From Angustibacter luteus (GTDB lineage: Bacteria; Actinomycetota; Actinomycetes; Actinomycetales; Angustibacteraceae): 64,000 nucleotides of DNA. The position numbers and the translations under genes were made by a program. A model generated the notes under the pieces. It had not been told where the DNA came from and searched no databases. It saw only the letters and a program-made list of their open reading frames with translations. Shown here piece after piece: positions 1 through 8,329 of the stretch. The DNA lies in the NCBI RefSeq assembly GCF_039541115.1, contig NZ_BAABFP010000002.1:1231953-1295952 (forward strand). The letters are read 5' to 3'. Within the stretch, counting starts at the first letter, position 1. Each line of letters begins with the position of its first letter.

Positions 1-1
1 G

Positions 2-307
2 CGGGTGACGGTGAGCACGGGGTCGACCAGCCCCCGCCGCGGCTGGGTCTCCCCCAGCTACGGGAAGCTGACGCCGGCGCCCGCGGTGCGCGCGAGCCTC
101 GGCCCGGCCACCGTCGCGGGCTGGGTCACGGTGGTGCTGCCGCGCCCCGCCGGCACCGCGCCGTCCGCGGTCGCGGCGAGCGCGCAGTCGCTGACGAGCT
201 CACGGTTGGAGGTCACGGTCCGGACGGCGAGCGGGCGCTCCGAGCGCGTCGTGCTGACCCGCTCCGCCGCCAGCGTGAGCGAGGTCAGCGGCGCAGTCGC
301 TCGATGA
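2..307 (+). CDS. C-terminal end of a heparinase II/III-like protein (partial)
   Basis: Only the last 101 codons lie in the window; the gene enters from the left edge with no start. The visible part contains a GWVSPSYGKLTPAP stretch followed by alternating beta-strand-like segments. This resembles the C-terminal beta-sandwich of heparinase II/III-type polysaccharide lyases, where a G-W-x-S-P-x-Y-G motif is common. The catalytic alpha/alpha barrel would lie outside the window. The 3' end overlaps the 3' end of the convergent membrane-protein gene by 23 bp. The family call rests on this short motif only; another secreted beta-sandwich protein is possible. Confidence 0.5.
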   Translation, partial: RVTVSTGSTSPRRGWVSPSYGKLTPAPAVRASLGPATVAGWVTVVLPRPAGTAPSAVAASAQSLTSSRLEVTVRTASGRSERVVLTRSAASVSEVSGAVAR

Positions 308-617
308 GCACGGCGAACGCGCCACCCAGCACGCCACCGAGCAGGCCGAGCAGCAGGGCCAGGTAGCCCAGGAGCTGTCCGCGGCCGGTGTCGGCGTCGG
401 CCGAGCCGCTGAGGGCGAGCACGACGGCGAGCAGGACGCCGATCGCCGCGCCGGTGAGCAGGAACGCGCCGTACCGCGGGGCTCGGCGCACCGGCAGGCG
501 GCGCGGCCCGCTCTCCGGGGGCTGCGCGCTCTCCGGGGGCTGCGCGCTCTCCGGGGACGGCGCGCTCTCCGGGGACGGCGCGCTCTCGGCGGGCTGGTCG
601 ACGTGGGGCTCGCTCAC
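285..617 (-). CDS. small two-helix membrane protein with PES repeats
   Basis: 110-residue protein of unknown function. Residues 8-36 are a Pro/Glu/Ser-rich tail with four tandem PES-A units, encoded by imperfect 18-bp DNA repeats. Two hydrophobic helices follow (about 50-70 and 82-104), ending in a basic ERLRR tail, so a small inner-membrane protein with a cytoplasmic tail is likely. The GTG start at 617 has a TACCGT hexamer six bases upstream and no Shine-Dalgarno sequence, which fits leaderless expression. I do not recognise the family. The repeat number probably varies between strains. Confidence 0.65.
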   Translation of the reverse strand: MSEPHVDQPAESAPSPESAPSPESAQPPESAQPPESGPRRLPVRRAPRYGAFLLTGAAIGVLLAVVLALSGSADADTGRGQLLGYLALLLGLLGGVLGGAFAVLIERLRR

Positions 618-636
618 GCCCCGACGGTAACCCAGC

Positions 637-697
637 GCACCATTCGCGCTTGACGTGGCTATCCGCCCCTCACCACCACGTCTAGCGCGAAGGGTGC
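637..697. repeat. palindromic repeat family B, copy 1
   Basis: A 61-bp hairpin-forming element. Outer arms GCACCATTCGCGCT and AGCGCGAAGGGTGC pair with one mismatch, and inner arms ACGTGG/CCACGT flank a 17-base loop. A second copy of identical length and closely related sequence is at 44751..44811. It lies between the divergent starts of a membrane-protein gene and a secreted-protein gene, so here it cannot be only a terminator. Confidence 0.8.
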
Positions 698-750
698 GGG
701 GTGGGCGGCGTCACGTTCAGCCGGGTGCCGACGGTGCCGATGCACAGACC

Positions 751-1032
751 ATGCGCTCACTTCGCCCCGCCGCCGCCACCCTCGCCACCGTCGGCCTGCT
801 CGTGGCCGGCACGGCCCTGCCGGCGCAGGCCGCCGTCCCGGCGAAGTGGAAGAACTGCACGGCCGTGAACAAGACGTACAAGCACGGCGTCGGCAAGGTG
901 AAGGCGAAGGACAAGACGTCCGGCAAGCCGGTCACCACGTTCAAGCGCAGCGACAGCCTCTACCAGGCAGCCATCAAGGCGAACAAGGGCCTGGACCGCG
1001 ACAAGGACGGCATCGCCTGCGAGAAGCGCTGA
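751..1032 (+). CDS. secreted excalibur calcium-binding domain protein
   Basis: 93-residue exported protein. Residues 1-27 form a signal peptide (basic start, hydrophobic core, ALPAQA cleavage-like end). The mature part is an excalibur domain: a KNC...Y...GV segment and a C-terminal DRDKDGIACEKR, the DxDxDGxxCE loop typical of the family, with two cysteines likely disulfide-bonded. A longer frame opens at 655, but it starts inside repeat B, lacks homology-like sequence and would bury the signal peptide, so ATG 751 is chosen. The domain occurs in extracellular proteins of Gram-positive bacteria; its role is not known in detail. It converges on the ABC permease gene with a 21-bp gap. Confidence 0.85.
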   Translation: MRSLRPAAATLATVGLLVAGTALPAQAAVPAKWKNCTAVNKTYKHGVGKVKAKDKTSGKPVTTFKRSDSLYQAAIKANKGLDRDKDGIACEKR

Positions 1033-1053
1033 CCCGGCTCCCGACGCGCGGCG

Positions 1054-1860
1054 CTAGATGCGACCGCCCGCAGTGGACTCGCCGGACAGTCGCTGGCTGA
1101 TGTAGATCGGCACGATCGACAGGATCACCAGCGCCGCGGCGACGACGTTGACCACGGGCGCCTGGTTCGGCCGGGACAGGTTCTGGAAGATCCAGATCGG
1201 CAGGGTCGTCACGCCGGGCGGCGCGGTGAACAGGGTCACCACGATCTCGTCGAAGCTGAGGCCGAAGGCGAGCAGCCCGCCGGCGAAGAACGCCCCACGC
1301 AGGTTCGGGAAGGTGATCCGGGCGAACGTCGTGAAGGTGTCCGCGCCGAGATCCATCGAGGCTTCCTCCAGTGAGGTGCCGAGGCGCCGCAACCGGGCGA
1401 TGACGTTGTTGTAGATCACCACGATGCAGAACGTCGCGTGCGCGACCACGACCGACCAGATGGACAGCTCGACCTGCAGGATGGTGCGGAACGCCGTCCG
1501 CAGGGCCAGCGCCGTCACGATGCCGGGCAGCGCGATCGGCAGGATCACCAGCAGCGACAGGGTCTGCCGGCCGAAGAACGAGTAGCGGCTCAGCGCGAAC
1601 GCCATCATCGCGCCGAGCACCATCGCGATGCCGGTCGCGATCAGGCCGATGCGGACCGACGTCCAGATGGCGTCCCGGACCCCGGGATTGCCCCACACGC
1701 TCGTCCACCAGTGCGTCGTGTAGCTCCTGGGCGGCCAGGCGAAGACGGTGCTGGCGTTGAACGAGTTGATGACCACCACGGCCAGCGGCACGTAGATGAA
1801 GGCCAGCCCGAGGGCCATGGCCAGCCGCAGCGCCCAGCGTCCCCGTCCCGAGAAGCTCAC
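1054..1860 (-). CDS. ABC transporter permease, PotC-like
   Basis: 268-residue inner-membrane permease, one half of the channel of a polyamine/opine-type (PotABCD class) importer. About six transmembrane helices are visible, with the binding-protein-dependent transport EAA loop (EEASMDLGADTFTTFARITFPNLR) at about residues 166-189, which contacts the ATPase. It is the last gene of the operon potA-potD-potB-potC, starting at GTG 1860, 10 bp after the PotB-like gene behind a GAGGGGG ribosome site. Length and helix layout match PotC. The substrate is not fixed by sequence; spermidine, putrescine or another cationic amine is likely. Confidence 0.85.
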   Translation of the reverse strand: MSFSGRGRWALRLAMALGLAFIYVPLAVVVINSFNASTVFAWPPRSYTTHWWTSVWGNPGVRDAIWTSVRIGLIATGIAMVLGAMMAFALSRYSFFGRQTLSLLVILPIALPGIVTALALRTAFRTILQVELSIWSVVVAHATFCIVVIYNNVIARLRRLGTSLEEASMDLGADTFTTFARITFPNLRGAFFAGGLLAFGLSFDEIVVTLFTAPPGVTTLPIWIFQNLSRPNQAPVVNVVAAALVILSIVPIYISQRLSGESTAGGRI

Positions 1861-1870
1861 GACCGCCCCC

Positions 1871-2779
1871 TCACAGGTTGTCCAGCGCGCCGGAACGACG
1901 GATCACGGCCAGGTAGACCAGCATGATCGCGATCGGGATGAGCGCGATGGTCGCCGCGAACGGCAGGTTGGCCGCGTAGTTCTGGTAGACGATGTTGCCG
2001 AGCATCTGGACCTTGCCGCCGACGATCTGCGCCGTGATGTAGTCGCCCAGGCTCAGCGAGAACGTGAAGATGGTGCCCGCGATGATCGACGGGTAGACCA
2101 ACGGCAGGACGACGCTGCGGAACGTCCGCCACGGACGGGCGCCCAGGTCGCCGGACGCGTCCAGCAACGAGTCCGGCAGCCGCTCGAGGCCGGCGAACAC
2201 GGGCAGGATCATGTACGGCAGCCACAGGTAGGTCAGCGTCAGCACGATGGCGACCCGGCCGAAGCCGGGGCCGTCCAGCCCGAACGGCTGCAGCATCCAC
2301 GCGATGACCCCCCGCCCGGGTTGCACCATCGCCTGCCAGGCGTAGACCTTGACCAGGTACGACGCCCACAGCGGCGTGATGACCAGGGCGAGCAGCAGGC
2401 CGCGGGAACGCCGCCGGGCGACCTTGGCCATGAAGAACGCCATCGGCAACCCGATCACGATGCACAGCACCGTGACCGACGCGGCGATCCCCACCGTCAG
2501 CAGCGTGGCGCGCAGGTAGGCGGGTTCGGTGAAGACGTCGACCAGGTTGGCCGTGGTGAACGTGCGGACGACGGCGTTGGTGAACTCGTCGACGCTGAAG
2601 AACGCGGTGGACAGCAGCGAGAACACGGCGGCGAAGTAGATGACCGCCATCCACGCCACGGGCGGCCCGACCAGACCGGCGAGCCGGGTGCGGTCGCTGC
2701 GGAACAGGTGCGCGGACAGCCGCCGCCGCACCGACCGGTGGGCCCGGTCGGTGCGGTCGACGTCGGTGATGCTGGCCAC
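1871..2779 (-). CDS. ABC transporter permease, PotB-like
   Basis: 302-residue permease, the partner of the PotC-like subunit. It has a basic cytoplasmic N-terminus (about 40 residues), six predicted helices beginning near residue 45, and an EAA-type loop (DASGDLGARPWRTFRSVVLPLVYP) near residues 212-235. The start is GTG 2779, preceded by GAGGAAGC. It lies 47 bp after the binding-protein gene and 10 bp before the PotC-like gene, so the subunits should be co-translated. Family assignment is firm; the substrate is inferred only from resemblance to the PotABCD class. Confidence 0.85.
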   Translation of the reverse strand: MASITDVDRTDRAHRSVRRRLSAHLFRSDRTRLAGLVGPPVAWMAVIYFAAVFSLLSTAFFSVDEFTNAVVRTFTTANLVDVFTEPAYLRATLLTVGIAASVTVLCIVIGLPMAFFMAKVARRRSRGLLLALVITPLWASYLVKVYAWQAMVQPGRGVIAWMLQPFGLDGPGFGRVAIVLTLTYLWLPYMILPVFAGLERLPDSLLDASGDLGARPWRTFRSVVLPLVYPSIIAGTIFTFSLSLGDYITAQIVGGKVQMLGNIVYQNYAANLPFAATIALIPIAIMLVYLAVIRRSGALDNL

Positions 2780-2826
2780 GCTTCCTCACTTCGTGCGGGT
2801 GGTTCGGTGGTGACGCCGGCGAGCCG

Positions 2827-4029
2827 TCAGCTGCGCAGGGTGCTCCAGGCCTTCGTCCACTCCGAGTAGGGGATGCACTTGGTGTCGGACCGCCCGTCCA
2901 GGCAGTCGGACTGCGGCGTCGCCCAGAACCAGATCTTCTTGAAGTACGGCTCGTCGTCCGCGTGGAACACCTTGCAGTGCCCGGCGTCCGCGGTCTCGGT
3001 GCACGCCTTCAGGTTGGCCGGCGCCTCACCGAACCACTCGGCCACCTGGGCCTGCACCGACGGGGTGGTGATGTGGTTCATCCACAGGTACGAGCAGTTC
3101 GGGTGCGGGGACTTGGCGTCGACCATCCAGGTGTCGGCCCAGCCCGTCGAGCCCTCCTTGGGCAGCGTCGCGTCGACCTTGGCCTTGTCGGCCTGGGCGA
3201 GGTTGACGATGATCTGCCACGAGGTGCCCAGCACGTACGTCCCGTTGGTGAACGCCTTCTGCGCATCGGTGTACGACGCCCAGTAGCCGGCCAGGATCGA
3301 CTTCTGCTGGGTGGCCAGCTCGACGGCCGCGTCGAACTGCTTCTTGTCCAGCGCGTACGGGTTCTTGATGCCCAGCTCGGGCTTGGTGGCCATCAGGTAC
3401 AGCGCCGCGTCCGCCAGGTAGGTCGGCGAGTCGTAGGCGCCGATCTTGCCCTTGTACGGCGAGTTCTGGTCCCAGACGACGCTCCACGAGTCGGGCGCCG
3501 GGGTCACCTTGTCGGTCCGCCAGGACAGCAGGTTGGCGCCCCAGCCGTGCGGGATGCCGTAGTCGACGCCGTCCACCGAGTTCCACTGCTGGCCCTTCTG
3601 GAACGGCGCGATGTCGGCCCAGTTGGTGAGCAGGGAGGTGTTGACCGGCGCGACCTTGCCCGCGTAGATCATCCGCAGCGAGGAGTCGCCCGAGGCCGAG
3701 ACGACGTCGAAGTCGCCGGTGCCCATCTTCTCGAACATCTCGTCCGAGGTGTTGGCGACCTGCACGTTGGCCTTGCAGCCCGTCGCCTTCTCGAACGGCG
3801 TCACCCAGTCGACGCTCGGGTCGGTCGTGCCGTTCTCCGCGTACCCGGCCCAGGCCAGGATGTTGATCGCACCCTCACCGGCGCCCAGGGTCTGCAGGGC
3901 CTTCAGGCTCGGCGGCTTCGCCCGCGTCCCGCCGCTGCTGCTGCTGTCGCTGTCGCTGCCGCACCCGGCCACCGCGAGAGCGAGGACTGCCGCCACCGCC
4001 ACGCCGGCCGTGAGTCGCTTCGTCGCCAT
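2827..4029 (-). CDS. substrate-binding lipoprotein, PotD/PotF-like
   Basis: 400-residue extracellular solute-binding lipoprotein delivering substrate to the PotBC-like channel. It has a signal peptide with lipobox AVAGC (lipidated Cys23), a Ser/Gly linker, then a periplasmic-binding fold beginning INILAWAGYAENG, close to the INIYNWxxY start of PotD-class proteins. Aromatic residues that could cage an amine are frequent (W, Y around GIPHGWGANLLSW). ATG 4029 is chosen over two upstream ATGs (4059 and 4056) because AAGGAG lies 7-8 bases before it and it gives a normal signal peptide. Several C-terminal cysteines could form disulfides. Confidence 0.88.
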   Translation of the reverse strand: MATKRLTAGVAVAAVLALAVAGCGSDSDSSSSGGTRAKPPSLKALQTLGAGEGAINILAWAGYAENGTTDPSVDWVTPFEKATGCKANVQVANTSDEMFEKMGTGDFDVVSASGDSSLRMIYAGKVAPVNTSLLTNWADIAPFQKGQQWNSVDGVDYGIPHGWGANLLSWRTDKVTPAPDSWSVVWDQNSPYKGKIGAYDSPTYLADAALYLMATKPELGIKNPYALDKKQFDAAVELATQQKSILAGYWASYTDAQKAFTNGTYVLGTSWQIIVNLAQADKAKVDATLPKEGSTGWADTWMVDAKSPHPNCSYLWMNHITTPSVQAQVAEWFGEAPANLKACTETADAGHCKVFHADDEPYFKKIWFWATPQSDCLDGRSDTKCIPYSEWTKAWSTLRS

Positions 4030-4065
4030 CTGCTTGCTCCTTCTCAGTTCGTGCATCACGTGCGA

Positions 4066-5124
<1,059 letters not shown>

Positions 5125-5132
5125 GGGCGAGA

Positions 5133-5150
5133 ACCTATGACTTCATAGGT
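5133..5150. promoter_or_regulatory. 18-bp palindromic operator for the divergent GntR/FCD regulator
   Basis: ACCTATGACTTCATAGGT has two perfect 8-bp arms around a 2-bp centre. It sits in the 99-bp gap between the divergent ABC operon and the FCD/GntR gene, 8 bp from the ABC GTG start. FCD-type GntR regulators usually bind short palindromes in exactly this position, so I infer control of the importer. On the minus strand the site overlaps where the ABC promoter -10 would be. Confidence 0.7.
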
Positions 5151-5223
5151 CAACGCGCAAGGGGTCCCGGGAACTCGACTCCGACCGGGACCGTTTCGTG
5201 ACCGAACCCAGGCAGGAGGCGAC

Positions 5224-5997
5224 GTGACCGCGACCGGCAGCACGCCGTCCACTTCCTCACGCATGTCCCCCCGCGCCCTGGCCGGCGTCTTCTCCCCGCT
5301 CGAGCCGAGCGGACGCGCCGAGGCGGTCACCCGGCGCCTGTCCGATGCCATCGCGCTCGGCCTGTTGCCCGACACCCAGCAGCTGCCCAGTGAGACCGAC
5401 CTCGCCGACCGGCTCGGCGTCTCCACCGTCACCGTTCGCGAGGCGCTCACCGCGCTGCGCGAGCAGGGGCTGGTGCGCACCCGGCGCGGGCGGGGCGGAG
5501 GCTCCTTCGTCTGCGCCCCGGACGACGCCGCCACCTCCGTACTGCGGGCCCGGCTGCGCGGCTTTGGGCTGGGCGAGCTGCGCGACCTCGCCGACCACTA
5601 CGCCGCGATCAGCGGGGCGTGCGCCAGGCTCGCCGCGGACCGCGCGGACGAGCAGGACCTGGCCCGGCTCGAGGCGGCCACCGAGCGACTGGCCGGCGCG
5701 GCGGACGCCGGGGCGCGGCGACGGGCCGAGGGCCAGTACCACCTCGAGCTCGCGGCCGGCGCGCAGTCCCCGCGACTGACCCGCGAGGAGATCGCCCTGC
5801 AGAGCGCGGTGGGTCCGGTGCTCTGGCTGCCCTACTCGCAGGACGCGACGATGCATGCCGCCTGCGAGGTGCACCGGCGCCTGCACCAGGCCGTCGCGGC
5901 GGGCGACGGGGCCGCAGCAAGGGCCGCCGCCGAGGACCACGTCGCACAGATGTTCACCGCGGTTCGCGATCTTCACCGCGAGGTCAGCCGCGGGTGA
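5224..5997 (+). CDS. GntR-family regulator with FCD ligand domain
   Basis: 257-residue transcription factor. A winged helix-turn-helix spans about residues 28-97 (LPSETDLADRLGVSTVTVREAL, wing RTRRGRGGGSFV), followed by an all-helical FCD domain (about 105-250) carrying Asp/His residues (YHLEL, HRRLH, DHVAQ) that in this family often bind a metal and a carboxylate effector. GTG 5224 follows AGGAGG at good spacing. It is divergent from the PotABCD-type operon and upstream of a Cache sensor gene, so it most likely senses the transported compound or a breakdown product and represses uptake. The N-terminal 25 residues are Ser/Thr-rich and probably disordered. Confidence 0.88.
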   Translation: MTATGSTPSTSSRMSPRALAGVFSPLEPSGRAEAVTRRLSDAIALGLLPDTQQLPSETDLADRLGVSTVTVREALTALREQGLVRTRRGRGGGSFVCAPDDAATSVLRARLRGFGLGELRDLADHYAAISGACARLAADRADEQDLARLEAATERLAGAADAGARRRAEGQYHLELAAGAQSPRLTREEIALQSAVGPVLWLPYSQDATMHAACEVHRRLHQAVAAGDGAAARAAAEDHVAQMFTAVRDLHREVSRG

Positions 5998-6011
5998 CGC
6001 ATCATGGACTC

Positions 6012-6827
6012 ATGACCGGACCCTCCCGCGTCGCGACGCCGCTGGTCGCCGTGGACGTCGTCGCCGCGGTCGACACGGTCGGCGGGCAGGTGCACGGGCT
6101 GCTCGACGGGCTGCGCAGCCAGGTGGCCTCGCGGTTCGACGGCCGCCGACGTCCGACGCAGTCCGAGCTGGGCATCGACGACCTCGCCGCGGCCATGCTG
6201 CGGCTGCCCGACCTGCCGCTGGCCGGCGCGGGCTTCGTCGCCGCGCAGGACGCGCTGGCCGACGTCCCGTACTGGTTGCAGTGGTGGACGACCGACCCGG
6301 ACGCCGCGCAGCCCGTCGTCCAGCGGCTCCAGGTGCAGACCGACCCGGCCGCCGAGGACTTCCGCGACTACACCGGCCTCGCCTGGTTCACCGGACCGCG
6401 GGACACCGGCGAGCCGTGCCTGACCGGCCCGTACGTGGACTACCTGTGCACCGACGAGTACACGCTGACGTTCACCCAGCCCGTCGAGACCGCGGTAGGA
6501 CTGGTCGGCGTCGTCGGCGCCGACCTGTACGTGCGCGCGCTCGAGGCGCGGGTGCTGCCCGCGCTGGCCCGGCTCGACAGCCCGGCGGCCCTGGTGAACG
6601 CCACCGGGCGGGTCGTCACCGCGTCCGGCACCGGCTGGGTCACCGGCGACCTGGTCCGCGACGTGCCCGTCAGCCGCTGGATGCGCGAGGGCACGGACGG
6701 CGACGACGCGTGGGAGCTGCACCGCTGCACCACCGTGCCGCTCGCCGTCCTGCAGGCCACCCCCCCCCTGACCTGCGACCCTGACCCCGCAGATGTTCCG
6801 CTATCCGGGGCCATCCGCGGGCCATAA
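6012..6827 (+). CDS. soluble Cache-domain protein next to the amine importer
   Basis: 271-residue protein with a PDC/dCache-like ligand domain: WLQWWTTDP, then DYTGLAWFTGPRDTGEPCLTGPYVDYL and VGVVGADLYV in the usual order. No signal peptide or membrane helix is visible, so it may be a cytoplasmic ligand sensor acting with the GntR regulator. The start could instead be GTG 5994, overlapping the regulator's stop as GTGA; ATG 6012 is used here. The C-terminus is odd: about the last 13 codons and the TAA stop lie inside palindromic repeat C (6786..6852), so the ending DVPLSGAIRGP is repeat-encoded and the native tail may have been replaced. Confidence 0.75.
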   Translation: MTGPSRVATPLVAVDVVAAVDTVGGQVHGLLDGLRSQVASRFDGRRRPTQSELGIDDLAAAMLRLPDLPLAGAGFVAAQDALADVPYWLQWWTTDPDAAQPVVQRLQVQTDPAAEDFRDYTGLAWFTGPRDTGEPCLTGPYVDYLCTDEYTLTFTQPVETAVGLVGVVGADLYVRALEARVLPALARLDSPAALVNATGRVVTASGTGWVTGDLVRDVPVSRWMREGTDGDDAWELHRCTTVPLAVLQATPPLTCDPDPADVPLSGAIRGP

Positions 6828-6852
6828 CCCCCGATAGCGGGACATCTGCGGG
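6786..6852. repeat. palindromic repeat family C, copy 1
   Basis: A 67-bp inverted repeat. CCCGCAGATGTTCCGCTATC pairs with GATAGCGGGACATCTGCGGG (one T:G wobble), extended by GGGG/CCCC around the loop. It contains the 3' end and stop codon of the Cache gene and ends 24 bp before the stop of the convergent SCP-like gene, where it could also terminate both transcripts. A degenerate relative is at 17542..17615. Confidence 0.8.
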
Positions 6853-6875
6853 AGCGGCGCGGTGAAGGTTGTGGG

Positions 6876-7247
6876 TCAGGTGAGGGGGAGGACGTCGGCC
6901 AGGTCGGCGCGATCGCCGCTGGCCAGGACGCGGGCGGTGGCCCGCGCGTCCGCCCAGGACAGCCTGCCGGTGGCCAGCGCGAGCCAGGTCTCGGCGTCCG
7001 TCTCGACGACGTTCGGCGGGGTGCCGCGAGTGTGCCGCGGACCGGCCAGGCACTGGGTGACCCCGAACGGCGGGACGCGGACCTCGACGGTGTGCCCGGG
7101 CGCCCGGGCGGCCAGCTCCTCGAGCGTGTACCGGACGGCGGTCGCCACCGTCGGGCGGTCGACGTCACCGCCGTCGATGGCGCCGTCGAGCCACCGCCGG
7201 ACGGCGGCCGCGCCGTCGAGCGGGTCGATGCGTCGTCGGGTGGCCAT
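6876..7247 (-). CDS. bacterial SCP-2-like (sterol carrier family) protein
   Basis: 123-residue cytoplasmic protein matching the actinobacterial sterol-carrier-family group. It begins with a helix (RRRIDPLDGAAAVRRWL), followed by the conserved block ELAARAPGHTVEVRVPPFGVTQCLAGPRHTRGTPPNVVE and a helical end. SCP-2 folds bind hydrophobic ligands; the function of this short bacterial group is not established. It is divergent from a thioesterase gene with a 57-bp gap, which weakly suggests a shared lipid role. The start is ATG 7247; a GAGCAT hexamer six bases upstream could be a weak leaderless -10. Confidence 0.75.
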   Translation of the reverse strand: MATRRRIDPLDGAAAVRRWLDGAIDGGDVDRPTVATAVRYTLEELAARAPGHTVEVRVPPFGVTQCLAGPRHTRGTPPNVVETDAETWLALATGRLSWADARATARVLASGDRADLADVLPLT

Positions 7248-7304
7248 CCCCCGATGCTCGCACCCGCCGCCGACGACCGGAACGGTCCCGGCAGGATGGG
7301 GCCC

Positions 7305-8171
7305 ATGACGGCGCGCTTCGACGAGGTCACCGCGGTGACCCGCACCTCCCGCGAGCCCGACGGCGAGCCTGACGGGGAGCCCGGTCGGCTGGAGGCGACG
7401 ATCGACCCGCAGTGGTCCATCGCCGGCCGGACGAACGGCGGGTACGTGCTGGCACTGATGGGACGGGCGGCGGTGCTCGGGGTGGCCGCCGAGCGCGAGG
7501 CCGCCGGGCGGCCGCCGCTACCGCATCCGATCGCCGCGAGCGCGACGTACCTGTCCCCCGTCCCGGTCGGCCGCGTGCTGCTGGACGTCACGGTGCTCCG
7601 GGCCGGCCGCACGCAGTCGGCGACCCGGGTCACGCTGCGGACGCCGGACGGCGAGCTGCGGGCCGAGGCGCTGGTGACCTGCGCCGAGCTGGCCACCGAC
7701 TCCGAGCCGGTGCACGACGGCGTGCTGCCCGCCACCTTGCCGCCCATCGAGGGGTGCTTCCGGCTGCCCGTCGAGGGCCCGGGCTTCCAGGTGCCGATCA
7801 TGGAGGTGCTGGACGAACGGCTGGACCCGGCCTGCCTGGGATGGGCGCAGGGCAAGCCGTCCGGGGTGGGCGAGCTGCGCGGCTACCTCAGCTTCGCGGA
7901 CGGTCGCGCGATGGACCCGCTCGGCCTGCTGCTGGCGGTCGACTCGCTGCCGCCCGCCACGTTCGACGTCGGCCTGACCGGCTGGGTGCCGACGATGCAG
8001 CTGTCTGCCTGGGTGCGCGCCGTGCCCGCGCCCGGGCCGGTCGTCGTCCGCCAGCACGCCCGGTTGATCGAGGGGTCGCTGTTCGACGAGACCTGCGACA
8101 TCTGGGACTCGCGCGGCCGGCTGGTCGCCACCGGGCACCAGCTGGCCGGGATCCGGGTGCCGCGGGCCTGA
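7305..8171 (+). CDS. acyl-CoA thioesterase family protein (TesB-like hot dog)
   Basis: 288-residue protein with two hot-dog-like halves, each with a long helix beside a beta sheet. The first half has WSIAGRTNGGYVLALMGRAA and HPIAASATYLSPVPVGRV. The second has LSFADGRAMDPLGLLLAVDSLPPATFD, resembling the TesB-type active-site region. It probably hydrolyses acyl-CoA esters in the cytoplasm. ATG 7305 is preceded by CAGGAT with a 7-base gap, a leaderless arrangement shared by many genes here; ATG 7296 (three residues longer) is less likely. It is divergent from the SCP-like gene. Substrate chain length cannot be read from sequence. Confidence 0.8.
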   Translation: MTARFDEVTAVTRTSREPDGEPDGEPGRLEATIDPQWSIAGRTNGGYVLALMGRAAVLGVAAEREAAGRPPLPHPIAASATYLSPVPVGRVLLDVTVLRAGRTQSATRVTLRTPDGELRAEALVTCAELATDSEPVHDGVLPATLPPIEGCFRLPVEGPGFQVPIMEVLDERLDPACLGWAQGKPSGVGELRGYLSFADGRAMDPLGLLLAVDSLPPATFDVGLTGWVPTMQLSAWVRAVPAPGPVVVRQHARLIEGSLFDETCDIWDSRGRLVATGHQLAGIRVPRA

Positions 8172-8238
8172 GCGTCCGCCCAGCGAAACGGTTGGCGCGG
8201 GCGGGAACACCTGCGAGAGCCTGGATCTTGCACCTGGT

Positions 8239-8252
8239 GGACGACGTCGTCC
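8239..8252. promoter_or_regulatory. 14-bp perfect palindrome upstream of efflux gene
   Basis: GGACGACGTCGTCC is a perfect palindrome about 80 bp before the MFS start, in a 158-bp gap with no other feature. It could be an operator for an unlinked repressor. No regulator gene is adjacent, and in high-GC DNA such palindromes also arise by chance. Confidence 0.35.
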
Positions 8253-8329
8253 GACCGCTTGGAAACCCCTGCCCGTCCCCGCCCCGTTGAGGGCCGCCCC
8301 GCCATGTCCTTGTTCGAGGAGCTCTCGCC

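Noticed and set aside
285..307. Frameshift or gene break at the first two genes
   Set aside because: The 23-bp overlap is between two convergent 3' ends and both frames are intact.
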